A DNA stretch of 64,000 nt, taken from the NCBI RefSeq assembly GCF_032883915.1, contig NZ_CP120717.1:6154501-6218500 (forward strand), given 5' to 3'. Within the stretch, counting starts at the first letter, position 1, and each line of letters opens with the position of its first letter. Origin of the DNA: Endozoicomonas sp. 8E. Its GTDB lineage: Bacteria > Pseudomonadota > Gammaproteobacteria > Pseudomonadales > Endozoicomonadaceae. The notes beneath the pieces are model-generated. The model did no database searches, had not been told where the DNA came from, and saw only the letters and a program-made list of their open reading frames with translations. Positions 18,452-26,526 of this stretch are shown piece by piece. The translations under genes and the position numbers were made by a program.

Positions 18452-20464
18452 ATTAAACGCTCACTCTTTGCGGCACTGCTGTTGCTACTGTGGTTAACTG
18501 TCATCTGTCAGGCCGAACCGTTGACAGGAGGTTTTATTGTCGAGCTTGAACAGAGTGCAGGTTCCCAAAAAAAGAACGTCTCTATAAATCATGACCGGCA
18601 TAAACGGACGGGCAGGCCATCAGGCATTGCCGACAAAAATGACTGCGCAGAACTCCATTGGGAACCCAAAAAAAAACGACACAGATATTACAGTTACGGA
18701 ATGAAAACCACCTTCATTGGGTCGATTTCGTGGCAATGGCTTTATGTCACAAACCTACTGATTGCCTACGGACTGATCCTGACCGGCGAAGACACCCCTC
18801 CAAGCTCCACCCATTCCTTATGGTTTCTCGTTGTCGGCTGGCTGCTAAAAAGTTATTGGAACCCCGATTTATCGATGTTTAACCCTATTGGATATCAAGA
18901 GGCAGTATCCATTTTGACACCGGGTGATCACCCGATTGCAATCAACACTATGATGCCTGGCGATGAACATGACCCACAACAAGGCCAGTCATCAGAATCA
19001 TCCGGCCAGCAAACCGCACAATCCACCACTCACATTAGAGGCTATTTCACCAGCCTACTGTTTTCTGACTCTGCCGACGGTGAAGAGGCCCCTGAGCAGT
19101 ATTCACATACCTTGGGCTTAAATTGTTTCGTCCATCCCTGTCATGGCGTTTGTCGATTCCGACCAGCTTCTGATTCATCCAGTTGCAACGCTACTAATGG
19201 GGTCGCCTCAGACTCATCGGGTGCAGGCGTACCTCATACAACTGACCCTTACCGGCAAGTAACCTGTAACGTGATCCTGATTGGAGAGAATGGCCAGCTG
19301 CGGCAATGCAGGAAGGTCTTCAAGAATGCTGAATCTCTATCAAGACACAAAAAAAGATTACACACGGGGCAACAAACCTGTGATGTGACAGTAGTTGGAG
19401 AAGATGGTCAGCAGCGGTCATGCGAGATGGTCTGCAAGAATACTATAGTTCTGTCGAATCACAAAAGAAGAGACCACACCGGAGTGCAAACCTGCCCTGA
19501 GTGCCAGAAGACCCTGCCAAACGCTCAAGCCCTGTCGAATCACAAAAGAAGAGACCACACCGGAGCGCAAACCTGCCCTGAGTGCCAGAAGCCCCTGCCA
19601 AACGCTCAAGCCCTGTCAGATCATAAAAGAAGAGACCACACCGGAGCGCAAACCTGCCCCGAGTGCCAGAAGACCCTGCCAAACGCGAGTGCGCTGTCGG
19701 TTCACAAAAGCGAATACCACACCGGGCAACAAACTTGCCCTGAGTGCCAGAAGACCCTGCCAAACACAAAAGCCCTGTCAGATCACAAAAGAAGAGACCA
19801 CACCGGAGCGCAAACCTGCCCTGAGTGCCAGAAGACCCTGCCAAACACAAAAGCCCTGTCAGATCACAAAAGAAGAGACCACACCGGAGCGCAAACCTGC
19901 CCTGAGTGCCAGAAGACCCTGCCAAACACAAAAGCCCTGTCAGATCACAAAAGAAGAGACCACACCGGAGCGCAAACCTGCCCTGAGTGCAAGAAGACCC
20001 TGCCAAACGCTCAAGCCCTGTCAGATCACAAAAGAAGAGACCACACCGGAGCGCAAACCTGCCCTGAGTGCCAGAAGACACTGCCAAACGCGAGTGCGCT
20101 GTCGGTTCACAAAAGCGAATACCACACCGGGCAACAAACCTGTCCTGAGTGCCAGAAGACCCTGTCAAACGCAAAAGCCCTTTCGGTTCACAAAAGAAGA
20201 GACCACACCGGAGCGCAGGCCTGCCCTGAGTGCCAGAAGCCTCTGCCAAACGCGAAAGCACTGTCAGATCACAAAAGAAGAGACCACACCGGAGCGCAAA
20301 CCTGCCCTGAGTGCCAGAAGACCCTGCCAAACGCTCATGCCCTGTCGGATCACAGAAGGCAACACCGAAAACGCAAGATTGCTGATCTGGACAAGGACAA
20401 TGAAATCAGTCCTCCGACGGATAAAGTGAATAAGTCTGATTACCAAGGGAAACTGTCGGACTAA
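18449..20464 (+). CDS. L9: exported C2H2 zinc-finger array protein, 2 long + 11 short fingers
   Basis: Last short-finger gene, about 671 aa. The N-terminal domain has the full-length L-T-P-G-D-H-P loop, as in L2-L4, and P-K-K-K-R-H-R. The first long finger has C-R-K-V-F in place of C-G-K-V-F. Short fingers 4, 5 and 6 (about 19733-19975) are essentially identical in sequence (N-T-K-A-L-S-D-H), the clearest recent in-place triplication of one unit. Finger 7 has C-K-K. The array ends at about 20380, followed by the basic tail with P-P-T-D-K. Beyond it the family changes abruptly to the long-finger type. Confidence 0.88.
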   Translation: MIKRSLFAALLLLLWLTVICQAEPLTGGFIVELEQSAGSQKKNVSINHDRHKRTGRPSGIADKNDCAELHWEPKKKRHRYYSYGMKTTFIGSISWQWLYVTNLLIAYGLILTGEDTPPSSTHSLWFLVVGWLLKSYWNPDLSMFNPIGYQEAVSILTPGDHPIAINTMMPGDEHDPQQGQSSESSGQQTAQSTTHIRGYFTSLLFSDSADGEEAPEQYSHTLGLNCFVHPCHGVCRFRPASDSSSCNATNGVASDSSGAGVPHTTDPYRQVTCNVILIGENGQLRQCRKVFKNAESLSRHKKRLHTGQQTCDVTVVGEDGQQRSCEMVCKNTIVLSNHKRRDHTGVQTCPECQKTLPNAQALSNHKRRDHTGAQTCPECQKPLPNAQALSDHKRRDHTGAQTCPECQKTLPNASALSVHKSEYHTGQQTCPECQKTLPNTKALSDHKRRDHTGAQTCPECQKTLPNTKALSDHKRRDHTGAQTCPECQKTLPNTKALSDHKRRDHTGAQTCPECKKTLPNAQALSDHKRRDHTGAQTCPECQKTLPNASALSVHKSEYHTGQQTCPECQKTLSNAKALSVHKRRDHTGAQACPECQKPLPNAKALSDHKRRDHTGAQTCPECQKTLPNAHALSDHRRQHRKRKIADLDKDNEISPPTDKVNKSDYQGKLSD

Positions 20465-20510
20465 TAGCTGTCAACGCCTTATCAGTCTCTGGCCTTGTGA
20501 CGACTACAAA

Positions 20511-20551
20511 CTATCCTTCCTCTCTATAAGCCAGAATACAAGGATAGAATT
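20511..20551 (+). promoter_or_regulatory. Leader hairpin and Shine-Dalgarno of L10
   Basis: CTATCCTT (20511-20518) / AAGGATAG (20540-20547), perfect; ATT ATT AAG starts at 20549. Confidence 0.6.
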
Positions 20552-22384
20552 ATTAAGCACTCAATCTTTGCGGCAATGCTACTGTCATTGTCTGTTGCCT
20601 GTCAGTGCGAAGCGTTAACAGGACGTTTTATTATCGAGCTTAAACAGGATGCAGGTTTTACAAACAAGGGCTTTTCTATAAAGCGTGATCTGCATAAACT
20701 GCCGGGCAACCCATCAGACATTGCCGACACAAAAGGCTATGCAGGATCAGAATTAGCGCCTGATGACAAACGACACAGATCAGGCAGTTACGGGTTAAAA
20801 ACGGCCAACATTGAGTTGATTTCCTGGCATTGGCTTTACGCCACTAATCTGCTGATTGCCTTCGAACTGATCCTGTCCAGCAGAGGCACCCCTCTAAGCT
20901 ACGTACCTTGTTCAAGGTTACCGGTAGAAGCGTTTGTCGCTGTCGTTTGGCTTTTTAAAAACTATTGGAGCCACGATTCACCCTTGTCTAACACGACTGA
21001 ACAACAAGAGACAAGTCAGGATCACCCGTTTGTGATTTCCACTATGATGCCCGGCTCCCGGCATGACCAACAACAAGGCCAGCTATCGGAATCACCCGGC
21101 CAACAGGCCCCACAAGTCACCAGCCAATCGGGAAGCTCTGCCACCAGCCACCTGGACTCTGGCTCTGGTCAGGGTAACGGAGACCCTCAACAACACTCAC
21201 ATACTTTGGATTTAAATTGTTTCATCCATCCCTGTAATGGCGTTTGTAAATTCCGACCAACATCCGGACAAAGCTCACATCCCTTTTTGGTCAACAGATA
21301 TTCCTATGGATGTATCAGTCATTTTGATTCTGTATACACTAAACATTCCCGACAACACCCACCTTTCTTAATATCCATTAATCCCCCTGCCGCTCAAGTC
21401 CAATTTGTTTCCGGCCGACCTTATCAGCCACAGGCGCATCAGCCACAGCCCCTCGGCACTGATAGTAACCTGACAAATAGCTGCAACTCTGGAGACGGGG
21501 TGGTTATGAACTCAATGAGTGCAGCCACACCATGTACTGGCTATAACGGGCTTCTTAATGATGATCTGCCAATGCCCGGGCATTGTCCTGCCACCGATGA
21601 TGATTTGATTATAATCAACGGGTTACTCAATCTAAGCAGTCAAATACAAGCCTCAGACCGCAGCCAGCAATCAATGCGTGACGCGACATTGGCCGGGGAG
21701 AATGTTCATCATCGAACGTGGGGGAAGCTCTGCAAGAATGCAGAAACACTGTCTGACCGCAAAAGACGAGACAATACCAGACAACAAGCCTGTCAAGTAT
21801 CAGTAGTCGATGGGGATCACCAGCCGCGGCCATGCGGAAAAGTCTGCAATAATGCTAAAGCTTTGTCGGATCACAAAAGGAGAGAGCACGGCAGCCAAAA
21901 AACCTGTGTCGTAACCGTGGTCGGGGAAGATGGTCAGAAACGACCATGCGGGAAAATCTGCAAGAGTGCAGGCACCCTGTCGGATCACAAAAAAAGAGAC
22001 CATACCGGACAACAGACCTGTAGCCTGACTGTGGTCGAGAAAGATGGACAGCTAAGGCCATGTGGGACGCTCTGCAAGAATGCTCCTTCTTTAGTGACTC
22101 ACAAAAGTAAGTGCCATACAGGACAACAAACTTGCAAGGTAACCTCAGTCGAAGAGGATGGCCGACTGCGCTCATGCGGAAAGCCCTTTAACAACTCCTA
22201 TGCTCTGACGCTTCACAAAAGAAGAGAACACAGCAAGCAAAAAACCTGTGAAGTGGCCGTGGTCGGGGAGGATTCGCAACCGAGGCCATGCGGAAAGGTC
22301 TGTAAAAATAATAAAGCGCTTTGGGATCACAAAAGGGTACATCGAAAACGCAAACCTGTTGATGTGGACGGGGGCGATGACTAA
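20549..22384 (+). CDS. L10: exported long-finger C2H2 protein, 5 intact + 1 degenerate finger
   Basis: First member of the divergent group, about 611 aa. The signal peptide runs from the ATT to C-Q-C before E-A-L-T; an in-frame ATG at 20576 is a poorer start. The N-terminal domain retains the S-I/L-I-S-W-H-W-L-Y-A-T motif and a weakly basic D-D-K-R-H-R. The Cys motif is N-C-F-I-H-P-C-N-G-V-C. Fingers begin at about residue 375 and are all 38 aa long (C-X13-C-X12-H-X4-H). The first has lost both Cys positions (A-T-L-A-G-E-N, R-T-W-G) and one His. The gene ends in H-R-K-R-K-P-V-D-V and its stop overlaps the ATG of L11 (GATGACTAA). Confidence 0.85.
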   Translation: MIKHSIFAAMLLSLSVACQCEALTGRFIIELKQDAGFTNKGFSIKRDLHKLPGNPSDIADTKGYAGSELAPDDKRHRSGSYGLKTANIELISWHWLYATNLLIAFELILSSRGTPLSYVPCSRLPVEAFVAVVWLFKNYWSHDSPLSNTTEQQETSQDHPFVISTMMPGSRHDQQQGQLSESPGQQAPQVTSQSGSSATSHLDSGSGQGNGDPQQHSHTLDLNCFIHPCNGVCKFRPTSGQSSHPFLVNRYSYGCISHFDSVYTKHSRQHPPFLISINPPAAQVQFVSGRPYQPQAHQPQPLGTDSNLTNSCNSGDGVVMNSMSAATPCTGYNGLLNDDLPMPGHCPATDDDLIIINGLLNLSSQIQASDRSQQSMRDATLAGENVHHRTWGKLCKNAETLSDRKRRDNTRQQACQVSVVDGDHQPRPCGKVCNNAKALSDHKRREHGSQKTCVVTVVGEDGQKRPCGKICKSAGTLSDHKKRDHTGQQTCSLTVVEKDGQLRPCGTLCKNAPSLVTHKSKCHTGQQTCKVTSVEEDGRLRSCGKPFNNSYALTLHKRREHSKQKTCEVAVVGEDSQPRPCGKVCKNNKALWDHKRVHRKRKPVDVDGGDD

Positions 22385-24425
22385 ATTAGAATGCAGAGAT
22401 AGAGCAATTAAACACTCATCCTTTTCTGCTCCGCTGTTGCTGCTACTGTCTTTGTCTTTCATCTGTCAGGCCGAACCTTTGACAGGACGTTTTATTGTTG
22501 AGTTTGAGCAGGATGCAGGTCCTCAAAACCGGAGCTTTTCTGTAAAGCGTGTCCCACATGCATTGTCCGACAATCCGTCAGACAATGCTGACAAAAGCGT
22601 TTATACCGGATCCGTTCCGTCTCCTGATGACAATCAACACAGACCCGGTAGCTACGGGGTAGATACGACCATTATTGAGTCGATTTCCTGGCAGTTATTT
22701 TACGCCAATCATTTGCTGCCTGGTTACGAACTGATCCTGACTAACAGAAGTGCCCCTCCGCGCTCCACCCCGTATTCATGGATACCTGTCGAAGTGGTTA
22801 TCGCTGTCAGCTGGCTTTTAAAAAGCTATTGGCGCCCCCACTCAACGCTGTTTAATCCGATGGAACTAAAAGAGGCACAGCAAAAAGCGAGTCAGAATCA
22901 CCCGTTTGCTATCATCACTGCGCTGTTTGGCTCCGAGCATAACCAACAACAACACCCGCCATCAGAACCACCCGGCCAGCAGGCCCCGCAAGCCACCACC
23001 CAACCTGCAGGTTCTATAATTAGCCCTCGGCACTCTGCCTCTGGCCGGGGTAACCGGAGCCCTCAACAATTCTCTCATACTTTGGGTTTAAATTGTTTTG
23101 TCTATCCCTGTCATGGTGTTTGCGGATTCCGAACCTCATCCAACAGCACAGAACCCAGCAAATGGCCAACGAATTCCGAAGACGGTTCCTCAGACCACGC
23201 AGCAGTGAAACCCGGTCAAAAAACACCTCCCCATTCAGTCAGTGGATACAGCCCTGATTATTCAGATCATTCTGATTTTGAAAACGCTAAAGATTTCCAA
23301 CAAATCCGACCTTTCGGAATATGGATTAATCCCCCTGACATTCATCTCCAGTGTGCTTCTGGTCAACCCTCTGAGCACGAGACTGATCAGCACCAGCCCC
23401 ATGGCATTGATGGCAATCTGAATGGCTGCAACCCTACACGTTCAATGAGTACTGAAGTGGCAAACACTGACCCTATCAAGACAGTCAATGATGATATCCC
23501 AATGCGTAGACTACCTGTCACTGCTGATGATTTAGTTATAGTTAACGGTTTACTCAAGCTACGTGGCCAGAATCTTCTCGGAAAAACCGGGATTTCCGGT
23601 ACGTCTACCCATTCAGAAACACAGCAAACAACCAGTGAATCAACCCAATCAGGTCAGAGCCAACCTGATCTTTTCCAGACAGGCGCAATACAAGCCACAA
23701 ACAACAGTGGGCAAAAAGTCTGTCATGAGACCATGACCGTAAAGAATGACCAGCTGCGATCATGCGGGAAGGCCTGCAAGAATAATCGAGCTCTGGTTGA
23801 TCACAAATACAGAGACCACACCGGGCAGCAAGTCTGTGAGGTAATAGAGCCCGGGCAGGATGGCCAGCAGCAGCTATGCGGAATGACTTGCAAGAATGCT
23901 AAAGCCCTGTTAAGTCACAAAAGCAGAGGGCACAGCGGGCAAAAAACCTGTGACCGGACTGTAATCGGGAATGATGACCAGCCTCGGCCATGCGGAAAGC
24001 TCTACAAAAATGCTCATGCCCTGTCGACTCACAAAAGTAGATTCCACACCGGGCAAAAGGTCTGTGACGTAACCGTAGTTGGGGAAGATGGCCAGCTGCG
24101 ACCATGTGGAATCATCTTCAAGAATGCTCCATCTATGTCGTCTCATAAAAGCAGAGTCCACAGCGGGCAAAAAACCTGTGACGCGGTCGTGGTCGGGGAG
24201 GACACCCAGCTGCGGCCATGCGGGAAGTTCTTCAAGAATGCTCAAGACCTGTCATTTCACAAAAGAAGAGACCACACAGGGCAACAAGTCTGTGATGAGA
24301 CCATGGTCGTGATGGATGGTCAGCAGCGGCGATGCGGAAAGATCTGCCTGAATGCTCACGCCTTGTCGGTGCACAAAAGACTTCATCGAAAACGCAAGCC
24401 CGTGCATATGAACCAGGAGGACTAG
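22377..24425 (+). CDS. L11: exported long-finger C2H2 protein, 6 fingers, start overlaps L10 stop
   Basis: I start this gene at ATG 22377, which lies inside GATGACTAA at the end of L10 behind a G-rich stretch. This would allow translational coupling. It gives M-T-K-L-E-C-R-D-R-A-I-K-H-S followed by a Leu-rich core and C-Q-A, a good signal peptide. The usual first ATT is GCA here, and the leader hairpin is deleted. About 682 aa. The N-terminal domain has Y-S-W-I-P-V-E and W-L-L-K-S-Y-W, then N-C-F-V-Y-P-C-H-G-V-C. Six long fingers begin at about residue 445. Some have Tyr or Phe at the hydrophobic core position (C-G-K-L-Y, C-G-I-I-F). Tail: H-R-K-R-K-P-V-H-M-N. Confidence 0.85.
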   Translation: MTKLECRDRAIKHSSFSAPLLLLLSLSFICQAEPLTGRFIVEFEQDAGPQNRSFSVKRVPHALSDNPSDNADKSVYTGSVPSPDDNQHRPGSYGVDTTIIESISWQLFYANHLLPGYELILTNRSAPPRSTPYSWIPVEVVIAVSWLLKSYWRPHSTLFNPMELKEAQQKASQNHPFAIITALFGSEHNQQQHPPSEPPGQQAPQATTQPAGSIISPRHSASGRGNRSPQQFSHTLGLNCFVYPCHGVCGFRTSSNSTEPSKWPTNSEDGSSDHAAVKPGQKTPPHSVSGYSPDYSDHSDFENAKDFQQIRPFGIWINPPDIHLQCASGQPSEHETDQHQPHGIDGNLNGCNPTRSMSTEVANTDPIKTVNDDIPMRRLPVTADDLVIVNGLLKLRGQNLLGKTGISGTSTHSETQQTTSESTQSGQSQPDLFQTGAIQATNNSGQKVCHETMTVKNDQLRSCGKACKNNRALVDHKYRDHTGQQVCEVIEPGQDGQQQLCGMTCKNAKALLSHKSRGHSGQKTCDRTVIGNDDQPRPCGKLYKNAHALSTHKSRFHTGQKVCDVTVVGEDGQLRPCGIIFKNAPSMSSHKSRVHSGQKTCDAVVVGEDTQLRPCGKFFKNAQDLSFHKRRDHTGQQVCDETMVVMDGQQRRCGKICLNAHALSVHKRLHRKRKPVHMNQED

Positions 24426-24532
24426 TCACTATCTGGCAGCCCTTCATGACGTTTTTCCCAGTGCAACCTTTGCTTTTTGACAGAGCTTTTTAACAGAGCT
24501 TTTTGAAAGAAAAACAGCCTTATTTTCATGTT

Positions 24533-24573
24533 CTATCTTTTCTTTCTATAGACCAGAATGCAAGGATAGAATT
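24533..24573 (+). promoter_or_regulatory. Leader hairpin and Shine-Dalgarno of L12
   Basis: CTATCTTT (24533-24540) pairs with AAGGATAG (24562-24569) using one U-G wobble. ATT start at 24571. The 145-bp gap before it also has TTTTTGACAG at about 24474, a box repeated upstream of many long-finger genes. Confidence 0.5.
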
Positions 24574-26379
24574 ATTAGACACATCGTACCGGCTTCACTG
24601 CTATTGCTGCTACTTTCGTTGTCTGTCGTCTGCCAGGCCAGACCCTGGACAGGACGTTTTATTGTCAAACCTGAACAGGATGCAGTTTCTCCAGACCATA
24701 AGTTTTCTATAAAACCTGACCGTCGCAGATTGTCTCGCCCCTCCTCAGATATTGGCAACACTGACGGTTGCGGAGAAGCGGTTATGCCACCTGATAAAAA
24801 ACGACAAAAAATTTATAGTTACGAGATAAAAAAGACTCTCATTGAGTCGATTTCGTGGCAATGGCTTTACGCAACAAAGCTGTTGGTTGCTTACGAACTG
24901 ATCTTGACCACCAAAGACAACCCTCTGGACCCGACCCTTTATCAGGCTGTCGCAAAAATGCTCACCTGCTCCGGGGTGAGAAAGGATTGCTGGAGTTTTG
25001 CGACATCTTCTTATTCCTGGGTACCTCTGGAAGCAAGTATCGCTGTCGGTTGGCTCTTAAAAAGCCTTTGGAACTCTGATTCACCGCTATTTAACCCGAT
25101 TGTACAAAAAGAAGTGAGCCAGAATCGTCCGTTTGCGATCACCATTGTGATGCCTGGCTCTGAACATAACCCGGCAAAACACCAGCATCAGCCATCAGAC
25201 TCTTCCGGTGAGCAGGCTCCTCAAGTTACCACCCACCCAAAAAGCTCTTTCACGAGTTTCCTCTGCTCTGGCGAGGGTAAAGGAGACCCTCAGCAACACT
25301 CTCACACGTTAGGTTTAAATTGTCTCGTCCATCCCTGCCATGGCGTTTGTCAATTTCGACCATCATCCGATAGCAATGAACACGATGAATGGCCGCCAAA
25401 TTCCTTAGACGATTCGACAGGTCAAACAGGGCAGAACTCACAAGCCTGTCTGGCTAATGGTTCCTGCTTCAGCTGCAGAAGTCATTTTGATTCTATAAAC
25501 GCTACACACTCAATGAGTGCAGGTGCAACAAATACTGACCCTGCCGGGCCGCTCAATTGTAATGTACGAATGTCCGGGCATTTGCCTGTCACCGTTGATG
25601 ACCTTGTTATAATCAATGCGCTACTCAGTTTACGTGGTCAAATACGAGCCAGAGACCACAGCACACAACCAATCTGTGACGTGCCCGTGGTCATGGAAGA
25701 TGGCTTGCAGCGGCCATGCGGGAAGGTCTTTAGAAATGCCCAAGCCCTATCATCTCACAAAAGCAAATACCACACCGGCCAAAAGACCTGTGACGCGCCT
25801 CTGGTCCTTGAAGACGGCCATCAGCAGCTATGCGGAACAGTCTGCAAGAATGCTCAAGCCCTGATGAATCACAAAAGCAGATTCCACACCGGCCAACAAA
25901 CCTGTGACAAAAGAGTAATCGACAAGTACGGCCAGCGTCGCCCATGCGGAAGGATCTGCAAGAATGCTCGAGTCCTGGCATCTCACAAAAGCAGATACCA
26001 TACAGGGCAAAAAACCTGTGACATGAAACTGGTCAGGGAAGATGGACAGCAGCAGCCATGCGGAACAGTCTGCAAGAATGCTCAAGCCCTGTCGGATCAC
26101 AAAAGAGGTGACCACAGCGGGCAAAAAACCTGTAACCAGTCAGTGATCGGAGAAAATGGCCAGCAGCAGCCATGCGGGGAGGTTTGCAGAAGTGCTAAAG
26201 CCTTGTCGGATCACAAAAGAAGATACCACACCGGGCAAAGAACCTGTGAAGTGACCGTGATCATTGAGAATGGCCAACAGCAATCATGCGGGAAGGTCTG
26301 CAAGAATGCTCTAGACCTTTCGAACCACAAAAGAGTTCACCGAAAACGCAGGCCTGTGGATGTGGAACAGGGCGATTAG
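24571..26379 (+). CDS. L12: exported long-finger C2H2 protein, 6 fingers, with in-frame palindromic insert
   Basis: About 602 aa. The signal peptide is I-I-R-H-I plus a Leu-rich core to C-Q-A before R-P-W-T. At bases 24943-25014 the N-terminal domain carries 24 extra residues (Y-Q-A-V-A-K ... C-W-S-F-A-T) absent from most paralogues. The DNA there is palindromic, so this looks like a repeat element tolerated in frame. C-X4-C-X3-C is present, and the later Cys cluster is C-L-A-N-G-S-C-F-S-C. Six long fingers start at about residue 365 and all Cys/His ligands are intact. Tail: H-R-K-R-R-P-V-D-V-E-Q-G-D. Confidence 0.87.
   Translation: MIRHIVPASLLLLLLSLSVVCQARPWTGRFIVKPEQDAVSPDHKFSIKPDRRRLSRPSSDIGNTDGCGEAVMPPDKKRQKIYSYEIKKTLIESISWQWLYATKLLVAYELILTTKDNPLDPTLYQAVAKMLTCSGVRKDCWSFATSSYSWVPLEASIAVGWLLKSLWNSDSPLFNPIVQKEVSQNRPFAITIVMPGSEHNPAKHQHQPSDSSGEQAPQVTTHPKSSFTSFLCSGEGKGDPQQHSHTLGLNCLVHPCHGVCQFRPSSDSNEHDEWPPNSLDDSTGQTGQNSQACLANGSCFSCRSHFDSINATHSMSAGATNTDPAGPLNCNVRMSGHLPVTVDDLVIINALLSLRGQIRARDHSTQPICDVPVVMEDGLQRPCGKVFRNAQALSSHKSKYHTGQKTCDAPLVLEDGHQQLCGTVCKNAQALMNHKSRFHTGQQTCDKRVIDKYGQRRPCGRICKNARVLASHKSRYHTGQKTCDMKLVREDGQQQPCGTVCKNAQALSDHKRGDHSGQKTCNQSVIGENGQQQPCGEVCRSAKALSDHKRRYHTGQRTCEVTVIIENGQQQSCGKVCKNALDLSNHKRVHRKRRPVDVEQGD
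24943..25014. repeat. In-frame palindromic insert in L12
   Basis: 72 bp flanked by TTAT on both sides. GTCGCAAAA (24949-24957) and TTTTGCGAC (24996-25004) are perfect inverted repeats; CTCACC and GGTGAG form an inner stem. The length is a multiple of three, so the host frame is kept. It resembles in concept the palindromic elements found inside Rickettsia genes; no relation is claimed. Confidence 0.7.
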
Positions 26380-26526
26380 TCCCTTATCAGGCACCCTTTC
26401 AAGCGTTTTTTCCAGGTGCAGCTACCGCTTTTAAGGGAGTTTTTTTGACAACGATTTTTTGACAGAAAAACACCTCTACTTGCTTGCTCTATCCTTCCTC
26501 ACTTTAGACCAGAAGACCGGGATAGA

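Noticed and set aside
1504-20380. TAL-effector-like repeats
   Set aside because: Unit length is 27 aa with Cys2His2 ligands, not 33-35 aa with a repeat-variable diresidue; only the idea of variable contact residues is shared.
22248-22376. Upstream in-frame extension of L11 from base 22248
   Set aside because: It overlaps the coding end of L10 in another frame and would bury the signal peptide. ATG 22377 gives a proper one.
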